Shown here piece by piece: positions 20,725 through 33,109 of a stretch of DNA of 64,000 nt. A program made the position numbers and the translations under genes. Numbering within the stretch: position 1 is the stretch's first letter; every line of letters starts with the position of its first letter. The stretch is from Paroedura picta (taxonomy: Eukaryota; Chordata; Lepidosauria; Squamata; Gekkonidae): positions 24,636,001 to 24,700,000 of the forward strand of contig NC_135379.1 of NCBI RefSeq assembly GCF_049243985.1. The letters run 5' to 3'. The notes beneath the pieces were generated by a model. It made no database searches. It had not been told where the DNA came from and saw nothing but the letters and a program-made list of their open reading frames with translations.

Positions 20725-21385
20725 TGATCCCATTCAGAATGGTCCTGTGTGTGCATGTGGGGATAGGGGAAGCAGATGTTAATAGCTTTGTTGGATAAAA
20801 TATAGGGATTTGAACCTGGATATTTGAAATACAGATCCCCAGACCCCGACTATTATAATGCACTGGCCTATATTAAAACAACAGCAGTATGTCTTGGTGG
20901 ATAAACACTGGCTGACTGCATTTTCAGCTATCCATGCTCGCCTCAGCTCCTGGCAAAGGCAGCTGGAAAAAACCTGTCATCTGCCTCTTTCCCTGAGATC
21001 ACATGTGGCAGTCAACACATTGTCACAGTTTAGAGTATCCAAAGGCCTCTTGGCTTACAGCCCAAGGTTGCTTCTTCTGGCTACGGGACTTAACATTCAG
21101 CTTTATTCATTGCACCCTGCCATTGGCACACGTGCTGCACTGGAATCCACTGCAAGGGCATTTTTTACTATTCATAGCATTAGAGACAATCCACATTGAC
21201 AAGAGTGACTGTTAGAACTAAAAGGCTTTCAGACAGACCCACCACTACTGATGCCTGTTTTAAAAGAGGTACCTTTTGCTGGAGCTAACTTTTGCTGGAG
21301 CCCAAGTTACTACCAGTAGCAGGGGAATTAGGTGATACACACAGCACACTGCCATTTCCCCCTTTGCGGCTGCTATTTTTATCGT
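20725..21385. other. Noncoding DNA, unassigned
   Basis: A 113-codon frame (20858-21199) is the only notable feature and shows no recognised motif. Confidence 0.35.
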
Positions 21386-21391
21386 TTAGGG

Positions 21392-21527
21392 CAGGGGTAG
21401 TCAACCTGTGGTCCTCCAGATGTCCATGGACTACATTTCCCATTAACCCCTGCCAGCATTTGCTGGCAGGGGCTCGTGGGAATTGTAGTCCATGGACATC
21501 TGGAGGACCACAGGTTGACTACCCCTG
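21392..21527. mobile_element. Palindromic hAT MITE, copy 3
   Basis: 136 bp, nearly perfect inverted arms, flanked by exact 8-bp duplications GTTTAGGG (21384-21391 and 21528-21535). Confidence 0.9.
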
Positions 21528-21662
21528 GTTTAGGGGACTGCCCCTTGCAAAACACAGTTCCTAACTCCCCCTCCTTGTGAGTAAAGTTAGCTGAGTCTCT
21601 AAAGGGATCTATAGCCCCAATGTGAGTTGAACATGCTACTGGGCACAGCAGAGGTGCTAGGG

Positions 21663-21850
21663 GTACAATAGCCATGAAGACACTAATTGAAGTTACACCC
21701 AAGTTTGAATCCCTACTCTGATATGGAAGCTCACTGGGTAACCTTGGGCCAGTCACACACTGTCAACCTAACCTACCTCACAGGGTTGTTATGAGGATAC
21801 AATGGAAGAGAAGTGAATGATATAAGTCATTTTTTTTTCGTTGGGAAAGA
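21663..21850 (+). mobile_element. MIR-like tRNA-derived SINE, 5' part degraded
   Basis: AAGTTTGAATCCCTACTCTG (B-box region), then GGTAACCTTGGGCCAGTCAC, CTAACCTACCTCACAGGGTT and a GAAGTGAATGATATAAGTCA tail follow the CORE-SINE order. Confidence 0.75.
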
Positions 21851-21918
21851 CAATGCCAGGTATACAAAGAAGAAAAGAAGATCCTGAAAAGGGCAACAAG
21901 AAGACAATTATATAGTGA

Positions 21919-22345
21919 GAATCATAGAACAGAATAACACAGTTGGAAGGGACCTCATGGGTCATCTAGTCCAACCGCCTGCACTATGCAGGACACTTAC
22001 AACCCTATTGCTCATCCACTGCAACCTGCCACCTCCTTGAACCTTCACAGAATCAGCCTCTCCGTCAGATGGCTATCCAGCCTCTGTTTAAAAAATTTCC
22101 AAAGATGGAGAACCCACCACCTCCCTAGGAAGCCTGTTCCACTGAGAAACCGCTCTGTCAGAAACTTCTTCCAGATGTTTAGATGGAATTTCTTTGGAAT
22201 TATTTTCATTCCATTGGTTCTGGTCCATCCTTCTGGAGCAAGAGAGAACAACTCTGCATCTTTAGAAGTTTCACACTTACTCTCCCTCTCAGCTAAATAT
22301 GTAATTAGGACCCTGTATCTCTCTTTCCTATCAAGTATATTGGTT
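21919..22345 (-). mobile_element. CR1 LINE 3' end
   Basis: Minus-strand copy starting at its 3' tip (GAATCATAGAAC as seen on plus), then GGAAGGGACCTCATGGGTCA and the 3' UTR with a 'ggaggtggtgggttctcc' segment. It is about 430 bp, 5'-truncated as usual for CR1. Frames here are CR1 UTR, not host genes. Confidence 0.85.
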
Positions 22346-22349
22346 CCTA

Positions 22350-24810
22350 AATAAATCTTTATCTACTCTTTAATTGGGTTGTGCACTGTTGCTGTGTTAA
22401 TTACTCAGCCTACAGTTTTGGATCCCCACTGGTGAGAAAGGCAGTGTATATAGAGAAATAAATACATGTGAATTTTGAGTATGGGTCAGAAAGCTAAAAA
22501 GGGACATTTAAAAATAAAGACACCTTCCAGCCAATCTGAGCTTCCCACTGAACTACAAAAACAGGGAAACACATGTAGCATCACATATGTAAATGCCCTT
22601 GAAATCCTCTGGCACACTATTGTGTTTGAGGCAGAAGATTACACATGAGTTAACCAAGGGCAGGTGAGCACGAGAAGCCTTCCTGTGAGTAGAAAAATGG
22701 GAAAGGGCCTGCACTAAATCTCCTCCTCCTGTGACAAATTGCTTCTGCACACCGTTCTGCTTATGATCTGGCCACACAAAACTAGCAAATTCTAGACTTG
22801 GAATCCTGAGGATCATGTTTATTAAAAACCTGCTCAGGTATAAACCTGCACTGTGATACGTCTGATACTTACAAAGGAATATCGCCCAGCTCTTTGAAGC
22901 TCAGAGAAACTGTGCTAAGAAGCAGAGTGCTTGAAGGAGTTGTTGTGCTCAGAAGGTCAAGAGTTAATGTCCAGTCTAGTGGTTTCCCCAGAGAGGATCA
23001 GTGCAGAATTAAACCAGGCCATCTGTGCCAGTATGTAAAACTATAAATAAATAGAGTGGTTGGCTAGAAAAATGTTTTAAGCTGATAAAAACATAAAGGC
23101 CATCCTATTTTAAGCTCTTTTATCCAGTTAGTTGTCCAAAAGCGTTTTATGGCTAGGTAAGAGCGGCTCACTGCTAGACAAGGCATTAATTAGGGACAGC
23201 CAGTCTGAGCATTAAGGCCAGAGAAGAGCGGACATCTGAAGCATTTGCAGCTGGGAAAGGCTCACAGGAGGAGTGCAAGTGATGGCCCAGCCTTTAAGAC
23301 ATTCATATGTGCCTGGGTTGTTTTTAGACTCGCCCATCCCTGTTCTAAACAAGATGATACATACTATACTGCAGGGGTCAGACTTCTTCTTTGCAGAAGA
23401 AGTCTGCAAAATGAAAAAGAAACAACACAGTCCGGGGATCTTCTTTTATTTTAAATCCATCCTGTTCATGACTGTGTCCCCCTACTCACATCTGCCCCGA
23501 AAAGGGTCTGAAATACAAAGCAGAGTGAACAGCTACAGCACACATTTTTGTTGTTGGGGCAGGGCAGGGGGCTCAGCTCTACCAGCATAGAATGTGGAGG
23601 CGACTCTGCAGTCATGCCAGCCCACACCTCTGAGAAAGAATTTGCTTTGTTTTCTGGCATATCAGAGTGTCTGGACTGCCAGATCTGCCTTGTGAACCAC
23701 ACTGTTTGCATCCAGCTTCTTCAAGTTAGGACGGAATGCAGAACCTGGTATTCAACAGGCTGTTAAACTGAACCCAAGGGACATTCTGCAAGTCTTTTCT
23801 CCGTCAGGTTTTTCATGCTAGTGGCATTGGCTCCTGTTATTTGCCTGGCTCCCGTTCATCTAAATATTAGGATACTGCAGGTTGTTTGCAAAGGGTAATG
23901 TGCCTTAAAACAATGTGATATTGACATTGTCAGGTAAGCTTGTACTAAGCTGGTTGCACTGCAGGAATAGTCCTGGAAGCTGTCAGTACATAAAACACCT
24001 AGAATCAACAGCCTGATGTCATAAGATTCCAAGCAAGATGAAATAAAGCAGAAGCTCCCTCGGTTGTGCATTTCCCTTGCAATGTTTCCATGTATAGCCG
24101 TTGGATTCCCCACACAGCTTCAGTGGCTACTAACTTCAGCAAGAGCCTCCCTTTTGCTAGTGACTCAGATGCTAATCCTGTCCCTTAATCCTATTTGCTT
24201 CTTACCGATTATCTGTCCCATGACCGACAGCTGCCTAATGTAATAAGAGAAGATTAAGTAATAGTTTAAGTGACCCACACATGCATTTCTTTAAGCATGG
24301 CACTAACAGCTTGAGAGTCAAGGTTCTCTTGAACTTAGAGAATATGGATTGTTAAACAGTGTTGGTGGTTTTCATAATTACTTACCAACATATCAAAGCC
24401 AACCATAACTATAGTGCTTTCATAGTCATTAAAAGATATATAATTGGGGAAGGCAAATTTTATATTTATGGGGGGTACTTGATTTTTATTTTTAAAGACC
24501 TTGGGCATGACTAGCAACCAAATGACAGTTTGGTGGTTGGAGCCAGTCACAAAATGGTAGTATGTATAAAAATCACAATGTTTCAGAGTAAGTCTGTAGT
24601 ACTCAGGAACATATATTCTGCTATTTCCCCCAAACAATTGGCCCTCCAAATTGTATGATTTATTTTTGCAGTGGCAAAGGCCACTCCCTCATTTTGTGAA
24701 GAGTGTAATATTAAAGAATACATATGTGAATTGACCTGATAGTGTTATGACATCATAACACTTGAAATTGTTTTGATATTCTCTGTGGTTTATGCCTACA
24801 AGTACCCTTC
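22350..24810. other. Long unique noncoding DNA
   Basis: No gene was supported. A SINE tail scrap (GATCCCCACTGGTGAGAAAG) lies near 22420-22470. Positions 23040-23240 are a candidate conserved element (see findings). Confidence 0.35.
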
Positions 24811-24814
24811 TTAC

Positions 24815-24895
24815 TGATTATCAAGCTGCTCGCCCTGCCTCAACCCCTGTGAAAGGGTCGTTCAACCCACAAAGGGGTCCCAACCACTGTGCTAG
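24815..24895 (-). mobile_element. hAT element end fragment (MER5/Charlie-like)
   Basis: TGTGAAAGGGTCGTTCAACC followed by AAGGGGTCCCAACCACTGTG ends in a CAGTGGTTGGGACCCC-type terminal repeat (read from the minus strand), typical of MER5-like hAT elements. Only one end is seen. Confidence 0.6.
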
Positions 24896-24899
24896 TCAT

Positions 24900-25880
24900 T
24901 GCTGGATATAGCAGTCACTAAGTGATGGACATACATGTAGAAGCCAGTCTTGTGATCATTGTGTGTCTTGAGCTCAGCTCGCTCACTCTGAATTGTGCCC
25001 TTAATTTTATATCAACAGGGTAGTAATTCTGGGTTTAAGTCAGCTTGGCTGCGAATGACCAAGGCTAAATTTGAATCTCCTTCCAAGTCATCAAGACCTC
25101 AAATGAAAACATTCACGGGGCTCTATATACATGAGGTTATGCTCCATTCTGATCTGCAGCAATGAAGATGAGTCACGAGAAACATTCTGCTGGTGGAACA
25201 TGAATTTTGTGGTGTACCCTTCCTGCAGCAGGCCTGTGGGTCCTGTGAAATCCTGCTCCAGGGGAAAAGTGAGCCACCAGAAATAGGATTTGGAGGAACA
25301 TTTGAGACTTCCACAGATGTAAGCCCTTATGCCTATGGAAATGCTGTGCTGGATCCAATCCAATATTTGTACAAGCACAGCATAAATGTTTCCATAGATA
25401 ACACCTTTCCTTTAAAAAGTTACTACAGTTTTTGTCCCATTTCCACCCAGGTTCCTCTGACTAATTTTGCAGCCTTTCCTTGAGGGACTGGCTGATGCCT
25501 TGAAGACAAGAGAGAGACACAGTTGCTAATTGCAGAGGAATCAATGGGGGGCTGAACGCAATTATAAGAGATGCTGGGAGATTCTGAAATTCCATGCTGT
25601 CATCTTTTTGTACCTGTGACATTCCGTGCTGTCTTAGTTCTGTTCATGGCTGCCATGGACTGCCAATCTTCTCACTGGGGGGGGGGGAGACATTTAACAG
25701 AATGGGAGGGAGGACTGTGCAAACCTGTGACAAGGCAGAGAAAGTCTTCTCAGATATTTAGATTATAATTATTAGCCTACCCCCCTCATCTACATACATT
25801 GGAAGGAAATGGACAATCACACATTGCAAGGAAATGTGTAAATACAAGGGGAGAAATTAAGTTTCCACAGCACTCAGCCA
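24900..25880. other. Unique noncoding DNA
   Basis: No gene was supported. A poly-G run lies at 25677-25688. Confidence 0.35.
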
Positions 25881-25889
25881 ACTTGCCTG

Positions 25890-26090
25890 TATTGCTGGAT
25901 CTGGCTTGGAAAATTCCTGGAGATTTGGAATCAGGGCCAGGAGGTGAATTTGGAGAGGAAAGGCACAGCCAGGCATAATGCCACAGACTCTATCCTCCAA
26001 AGCTGCCATTTCATCCTGGGGAACTGATCTCTTTAGATCAGTTGTAATTCTGGGAGAACTCCAGGCTTCACCTTCAAGTTGGCAAGTCTG
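25890..26090. mobile_element. Squamate non-autonomous DNA repeat
   Basis: GGAAAATTCCTGGAGATTTG, then GGGAACTGATCTCTTTAGAT and a right end TTCAAGTTGGCAAG follow a common squamate repeat whose ends read 'ttgccaac...gttggcaa'. A small piece of the same family is at 60325-60365. Superfamily not determined. Confidence 0.55.
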
Positions 26091-26099
26091 GTTTAATGT

Positions 26100-26685
26100 G
26101 GTTTTGTGGCTTTCCTTTTATACACTCATGTATTTATCTATGCCTCCCAAAGTTCAGGCAGGAGGTAGAGATAGCTACCAGGAATCAATAAGAGTTCCTT
26201 CCTAAACCACAGGTTCAGAGATGGATCTCTGGACAGGAATTATACTAATTCAGACAGCTTCCAAACAGAGTGCATACTGGAAAACAAGTAAACGCTGTGG
26301 ATGCAGTATGTACATCCCATAATTGTCCAGTTATTAGACCTTTTGAAACACTTAATCACAGGAATAATCAAATATAACTCACCCAGGAGCTGATTTATGC
26401 CCTATATATATTTGACTAGGTGCATAACAATAAAGTACTGGGAATTTGGTGTGTCTCCCAGTGGCTGGACTCTAGAGCAGTTTAATTCCTGTACCACCAA
26501 AATGGTATTTCTGCCCAAGACTGAAATGTGGGCAAGCACTGAGACTTGCATGCAAGTCTTGTTACTGAATGAGCACTTGGTCAGCTGACCTGAAGGATCC
26601 TCCATACCAACCCCTGCCATCATCATCAGAGGGTGCTCTTCAGACAGAGAACTTATCTCAATGAAGAGGTGAGTGCTGCCTTCAG
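26100..26685. other. Unique noncoding DNA
   Basis: No gene or repeat was recognised. Confidence 0.35.
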
Positions 26686-26689
26686 GCCA

Positions 26690-26990
26690 AGTCCTGTCTG
26701 CCTTAGACTATGGTGGCTCTTGTGTATGTAGACAACTGCAGTATGCAAATGAAGAATCCAAATATATGATCAAAAACTGGCTCAAAACAGAACTCTTTTA
26801 TGGGCCAAACAGATGCCTCTCTTAAGGGTCAATCAGGTTCCTTGGCTGGCCAGCTCAGACGTATATAAGTTCTGTGAGCTCCTATTGTTGCTGTTCAGTG
26901 TTTCTTGTTGGAGTTGGTGATAATAAAGCGCTGATTGTTTTTGAAGAAATCTGTGTCTGTGTTTACCGAACCCGGAGGCTTAACAGTGGC
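26690..26990 (+). mobile_element. Possible solo LTR of an LTR retroelement (fossil)
   Basis: A TATA box (GTATATAAG, near 26862), a poly(A) signal AATAAAG (near 26922) about 60 bases on, and a TCTGTGTCTGTGTTTACCGA R/U5-like end finishing in AACA near 26988 together look like the U3-R-U5 order of an LTR. No internal coding region accompanies it. Boundaries are approximate and no exact target duplication was found. Family (gypsy-like or endogenous retrovirus) and age are not determined. Confidence 0.4.
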
Positions 26991-26999
26991 TACTTCAAG

Positions 27000-27990
27000 C
27001 CCTTCTTGTCATGGATTGCCATGATAGCCTCTGCTTGCCTGGATGGCACAAGTTGCCTCAGCCGTGTCTAGCTGACAGCCTATGCATCTTCGATCTGGCA
27101 AGTAATGCCATGCTTCATCTTTAAAGTTTATTTATTAATGTAGCAGCTCACAGAATATTTTCCCCTGTGTGAAGCAGACTTTTTTTTTTCTTTTCCAGAG
27201 GTGGGGGAGGAATGTGGTTTGATGTCGTTTTGGAAATGGGGTTCTCCAAAGATTTGTCATTTTGCCTAGCGCTGTCTATGAATCGCTGTGTCTGATCAGC
27301 CTTTCATGTTGCTGCCCCGGGATAATTTGCAGCTCCGTTTCCCAAAAGGCTTTTCAGGTGTAGCAAGATGATTTTAAGTGGATGTGACGCTGGGACCAAG
27401 ATTAGGGATTTGCTGTGCTTGGAAACAAGCTCTAAGTGTCACTGGAACAAATAAGTTTTCTTCTGGGCAATGGAAGCTAAGAGAGGGGGGAAATAATAGG
27501 AACGCTGAAGGCAATACTTTCATTGTGCCTGACGCTTTAGAGAAGTGCACTTCCATGCATGGATACATTGCTTTCAATGCAGAAATCTCAGGGCATAATT
27601 CAAACTCACTGAAAGAGGTGACCGGCTTTCCGTGTAATTTGAAGCCATCACGGAGTGCCTTTTCACCTGTGCAAAAGCTCTTCAAGTGCTTTTCTTTTCA
27701 TACCCTCCATGCATCTAAAGGACTTCCAAGGCTTGGCTCCACTGTCTTATCAATTCTTTTCCTTGTGGCTGGAAGAATAGGGAAAGCTGCAGAGGGCAAT
27801 CCAGCTGCTGGCGTTGTGATCACACATGTCTCCTGTTGGCAGAGTTTGAATGTGCAAAGGAGCTCAGCACCAGGCTGCTTGAAGAGTAGTTTTAAGCGAA
27901 CAACAAACGAGGAGAAACAAACTCAACCCCAGATATTCCACTTTTGTCAAGTAGGTCATGCTATAACAGATAAAATAAATATTTGTTATA
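27000..27990. other. Unique noncoding DNA with a chance 206-codon frame
   Basis: The frame 27378-27998 (+) is the longest unexplained one here. It has no signal peptide, domain or repeat pattern, and its end runs to the border of the next SINE. Poly-T at 27180-27189. Confidence 0.35.
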
Positions 27991-27992
27991 TA

Positions 27993-28271
27993 AAGTAAAG
28001 GTAAAGGTATCCCCTGTGCAAGCACCGAGTCATGTCTGACCCTTGGGGTGACGCCCTCTAGCGTTTTCATGGCAGACTCAATACGGGGTGGTTTGCCAGT
28101 GCCTTCCCCAGTCATGACCGTTTACCCCCCAGCAAGCTGGGTACTCATTTTACCGACCTCGGAAGGATGGAAGGCTGAGTCAACCTTGAGCCAGCTGCTG
28201 GGATTGAACTCCCAGCCTTATGGGCAAAGCTTTCAGACGGCTGCCTTACCACTCTGCGCCACAAGAGGCTC
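27993..28271 (-). mobile_element. Sauria-type SINE
   Basis: Complete minus-strand copy between exact 13-bp duplications TATTTGTTATATA (27980-27992 and 28272-28284). Same subtype as the copy at 3984. Confidence 0.95.
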
Positions 28272-28289
28272 TATTTGTTATATAGTGTG

Positions 28290-31135
28290 CACATATGCAA
28301 ACTTAAACATGTTAAGTGTCTGAATATCAGACTGTGCAATTTACAAGCATTCCTAGTGAATGGGTATGTCTTATGAACCCCATGAAACCAGAAGCTGAGG
28401 AAGGCTGTAGAGAATGAATGTTTTCTTTCTACCAGGTCTTTCTCAAATGGAGAACAAGGTCAGGCAGAGGAGGTCAATCTACATCAAATGAAGACTTAAT
28501 GAAATTGACTCATGGCAGTCATCCCTCTGTTTTTAAAGGCCCAGGTGGCCAGCTAGAAGTTGAGATAAACCAGTTATGGAAGCAAGTGGGAGTGGTGCTC
28601 CTCTTAGGGATAATCACGATGCTCCTGGGAGATTGTGTTCTTCTAAAAAGAAAAAAAATAGGGACACAAGCTCCTGGAAGCACCATTGACTTCTCAGAGA
28701 ACAGCATATAGTATATGTTGAGTGAGACATACATAATTTTGTTTCAATAACAGAAGCTCATGCTCTGGTGGCACAATTTGGGTGGGCAGAGGATATAAAC
28801 ACCTTTTCGGTGTTTGCCAGGTTTTCTCCATGTCCATTGACAAGCTATGTGAGCCCACTCACTGGGGAAAAAAGAGGGAAAATGAAAGAAAGAAGTTTGA
28901 ATCCCCTTGCAAAATAAACTCTAAGGACATCTTCAGAACTCCAGATATGCTTGTACAATGACTGTGCTTTACTTTGCACAATAAACCAATCACTATGGAA
29001 GGATGTTTTTTTCTGAATGGCATGGTCCATGGTTTATTCTATTAGAGTTTTCAAAAGGCAGCATATCTGATTTCCTACGGACAATTTCTTCGTATACAAC
29101 AGTAGTAAATTACCATTCCTTAAAGGGGTCAACAAATATATAAGATGCATTGACTATATTTAAAGCACAAGGAAATAACTGAGTTTAAAATATGTAGTTC
29201 TTGACATCTGTTTGCTACACTGGTGATAGTAGTGTTGACTGACATCTTTTGCTAAAAGTTCCATTTTAAAATGAAGACAATCTGACAGCTTAGCTAAACG
29301 GAATTTATTAAATGCAAAAATTCTGGGTTGTCATGTCAATTTCCCAAGCACTTTCAACTTATCTCCACCTGTCCTGGCATGATGCATGTTCATACTGCTC
29401 TCTCTCTTCGCATCACATACACATTTCACTTTGCTGCTGTTCTTTAGTTGATAGGCCAATTAGGTCTGATTTCAAACTTCAATAACTCCTTAATATTTGA
29501 ATGCATTTGTTAGGACTTTATGTCGAGCGTTGATTTAAACCAAAGCTATGGATTTTTAAAAAGAGGTTAGTGCAAATAGCAACCTAGACATACCTTTTTA
29601 TTTCGTATTTCCATGATTTTTCTGGAATACTGGGCGATGTTTGCAGGACCTCTGAGGGCCACTGACTGTTGGAATGGCCTGGGCACCCTTGCGCTGCTAG
29701 GACCCATTTCATTCATAGATAGAATGGGTTTTATTGCTAGTATGTTTGTCTGTATGTATGTTTGTGTGTAACTGTTCTCTGCAGTCATTCTGTCTGTTCA
29801 GGAGGCAAGCAGGGAGGAAGTGTGCTCAAAGGAGCAGGAAGTCTCCTTTTGAGCCAATCAGGACACAGGAGGTGATAATTTGAAAAAATATCAGGAAGTT
29901 TATGACCTAACTATGCTAAATACACATCTCCTCTGACACTCCCTGCAGGACACTCTATATATTCTGCTCAGTCATGCACACTGCAGATCTTGCATAGTCA
30001 AACAGTCTTTGTAATTTCTGCCTCTTCTTTACATCCATTTTATTATGGTGCCTATGGTCCACACAGTCAGTGAGGGGCAGCAAGAGTCCCTCAGATGTGT
30101 CCCTTATGATTTAGACAATAGTGACTCTACAGATAAACTCTTAACAATCTCTTCCTAAAGGGCAGGTAAATATTTGCATAGTTAATGCAGGTGCCCTTGT
30201 CATTTTGGAATCATTAGTGATTGCATGGTAGCCACTACGGCTGGGCCAAGCTTTGTTTGGGCCGCACATAATCAAGCCTTCAATCAAGACATTTCTAATC
30301 AAGACGCTTTGCAGATAAGATGGCAGACTTGTCCTCAGACAGTAATGCAGTGGGACAATGATGAGGATTAGCCAAGGAAAAAGATTACTTTTTTCACTGA
30401 GCTGTTTGCTTGGTCATTTACGAAGTGTGAGTTTGGGGTCTGTGGGTATAACGACCTTATGGATAGTACCTTTTCCTGAGTCAGACTGTAAGTCTCTGAA
30501 GCCCAATAGCTCATACTTTGACAGGCAGTTTCTTGTCGAGAGCTGTCTTGGTCTGCCTCAAAAGATGTCTGCATTCATGGAAAAAGGAGATTAAAAAAAA
30601 ACGTTTGCACCTTGGCCACAGCTTGGCTGCTTGCCTAGTCACCTGTGACAGAGGCATAGCATTTCATTTGCTCTGTTTTTGAGGGCAGAGATGTTATTTT
30701 CTGGGCTGTTTCTTCTGAATGGGCCCTCTCAAGCAGACAACTGACAAACACTATTTGCTAAAGAACAGTTAGTAAAGAAGTGCTGATTTTACACATTGGA
30801 TTGTTTTGGGTCTTTGAACAGCAATACGCCTTGCTTTGATTGGCAAACTTGCCAAAGTCCTGAGCACACCAATCAGTTCCTGGAAATGATCGGATTTATT
30901 TTTCCCACACAGGAAAGGCAGCAAGGGGCAGCCAGGTCTTTGAAGGAGAGTTCTGAGCTTCCGGCCTTGTTTCCCTCTTAATGGAATAGTCATTTTCAAA
31001 CATTTCCATTACCACTAAAGAGCAAAGCACTGAGGCTAAAGCATTTTATTGTCTGCTTTGTTAATATAACACCACCATTGTATGCCTGTACAACGTCAAT
31101 ATATATATGATGACAAAGGTCTATCATTGGGTACT
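28290..31135. other. Long unique AT-rich noncoding DNA
   Basis: No gene or confidently named repeat was seen in this 2.8-kb stretch. All frames are short and motif-free. Confidence 0.35.
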
Positions 31136-31139
31136 CTGG

Positions 31140-31255
31140 CAGTGGCTGTCTAGGGTCTCAATTAGAGGTCTTTTGCATGGTCTTTTCTTAAATTAGATGC
31201 CAGGGACTGATCTCCGGCGTGCAAAGCAGTGGCTCTTCCACAGGGCCTCATCTCC
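31140..31255 (-). mobile_element. tRNA-derived SINE head fragment
   Basis: CCAGGGACTGATCTCCGGCG followed by TGCAAAGCAGTGGCTCTTCC is the reverse complement of a tRNA-like head with B then A boxes. It resembles the family at 53262 and 58256. Confidence 0.5.
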
Positions 31256-31529
31256 CCCCTCCCCACTTGAACCATTGGTTCAGTTCAATTGCCTACTTTA
31301 TCTGGCATTGTCAGCTCTACTGGCTACTTTACTGTATGTTCCTGATTTCAAATTGCTTCCAGAGATGTCCTTCCCACTTGGGAGAATGTACTTTCAACAG
31401 GAAAAATCAATTTCAATGGAAGGTATCTGAGGTTAGAAAATGAGTTCAGGAGGAAAAGGGTAACCCCCTCTGCTCACTGTGGCATGAGTCTTGACTTGCA
31501 ATCTTCCATGACTTCCATTCACCAGTGGT

Positions 31530-31725
31530 TAGATGGTGCTAGTGGTTAGAGTGGTTGAAGTGCTGGGACACTACAAGCTGGGGGAAATGGGATCTAATCC
31601 TCATCCTGCAATGAAGATTTCTGTGTCAGTCACTGTCTCTCAACTGAATCAATCTCACAGGGTTTGTGAGATTAAAATGAGGGATGTGCCACTTCGAGCC
31701 ATTTGGAGAACAGATGGCATAAAAG
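31530..31725 (+). mobile_element. MIR-like SINE, diverged
   Basis: GTGCTAGTGGTTAGAGTGGT (A box), a GGGATCTAATCCTCATCCTG B-box region and AATCTCACAGGGTTTGTGAG in CORE-SINE order. Confidence 0.6.
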
Positions 31726-31734
31726 CATAAACAA

Positions 31735-32110
31735 TGCCTGGGAAATCCTTTCATGGGACTTCCAGTATCCCATCTCGTTTAGCTTTGAGATCCTTATAGC
31801 ATATGCTCATGTGTCAACTTTGTTCGGCAACCTTCTTCCAATGACCCCTAGTTGGTGCAAAGAGCCCCATACATTTTTGACCGCAAGAATTAAAATAAAG
31901 CTCTGGAAATCCCTCCTTAGGGAGATTTGCCTCTTCCCTTCTATTGCGGTCTTCCACCAGTGGGTAAAGACCTTTTTTGTTTCACGTGGCATTTCTTCAG
32001 TGATCCCTCCCTCTTAAACAATATTTTAATTACTGTTTTTATGTTTTGCATTTATGGTAACTCTGTTTTTCAAAATTGGGTAAATGATTTGTGTTAGGGG
32101 GTTGGTTTTA
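31735..32110 (+). mobile_element. L2-like LINE, end of ORF2 and 3' UTR
   Basis: Segments such as GGGAGATTTGCCTCTTCCCT and CACCAGTGGGTAAAGACCTT, then a TTTTAATTACTGTTTTTATG UTR, resemble the L2 3' part ('tttcgccgccagctgaaaacc...'). Diverged. Confidence 0.5.
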
Positions 32111-32449
32111 ATGCCTGGTACTTGGATGGGAGGCAACAAAGGGAGACTGTGCAAAGGAAGGAAAGATCCTTGCCTTGAAAGCACCTCCCTCCAGTTGGCA
32201 TAGGTCACTTCACATCATATCACATGATGCCACTTCACATACACACATGTATTTCTTATTACTTATTGTGATACCTCATGTTACTACATAGTACAGCCCA
32301 TTGTTTGGGCTGCAGAAGCTTTATTCATGTTTAATCCATATGCCAATTATCAGTAAGGTTGTTGCATAGTTTCAGTAATGCAAATGAGCTTTCTTATATG
32401 GGATCTTTGCTGATTTGATAGCTGTGTTTAGCTTCGTAAAAGGTAGACA

Positions 32450-32660
32450 TGTTGAAGAGGAGGCCAACTTGTTTTCTCCACTTAAATACTAGAAAGCATT
32501 TTCTGCTGGCGAGGGCTGTTTGTAGATGGAATATGCTGCTTTTTTGGGTGATGGAGTCTCCATTGGAAGTTTTTAGGAAGAGATTGGGTGAGCACCCCTC
32601 AGGAGCATGCTCTGAATTTTGATGCTCTTTGATTATGAAAAATAGCTGATCCTTGTATTA
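32450..32660 (+). mobile_element. CR1-like LINE 3' UTR piece
   Basis: TTTGTAGATGGAATATGCTG, GTGATGGAGTCTCCATTGGA and AGTTTTTAGGAAGAGATTGG correspond to the CR1 UTR 'ggaacaggctgcct..ggagtctcc..ggaagtttttaa'. An AT-rich ATTAAT patch follows at 32660-32725. Confidence 0.6.
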
Positions 32661-32806
32661 ATAAATATATAACATTAATCAATAATTAATATTAATTGAT
32701 ATTCATTAATTAATATTTGTTCTTATTAACCACCACTCCCAGACCCTGCCAACTTGTGACAGTTTACATAAGATCATAAAACCCACATAAAATGACAGAT
32801 ATAATA

Positions 32807-33092
32807 AGGTAAAGGTAAAGGTATCCCCTGTGCAAGCACCAAGTCATGGCTGACCCTTGGGGTGATGCCCTCTAGCGTTTTCTTGGCAGACTCAATACAG
32901 GGTGGTTTGTCATTCCCTTCCCCAGTCATTACTGTTTTACCCCCCAGCAAGCTGGGTATTCATTTTACCGACCTCGGAAGGATGTAAGGCTGAGTCAACC
33001 TTGAGCAGCTGCTGGGATCGAACTCCAAGCCTCATGGTCAGAGCTTTAGACAGCATGTCGGCTGCCTTACCACCCTGTGCCACAAGAGGCTC
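32807..33092 (-). mobile_element. Sauria-type SINE
   Basis: Complete minus-strand copy between exact 15-bp duplications ATGACAGATATAATA (32792-32806 and 33093-33107). Confidence 0.95.
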
Positions 33093-33109
33093 ATGACAGA
33101 TATAATACT

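Noticed and set aside
20858-21199. 113-codon frame after the hairpin chain
   Set aside because: No known domain could be named; frame length alone is weak evidence.
27378-27998. 206-codon open frame (+)
   Set aside because: No domain, signal peptide or codon-like pattern; it ends at the border of a SINE. Likely chance.
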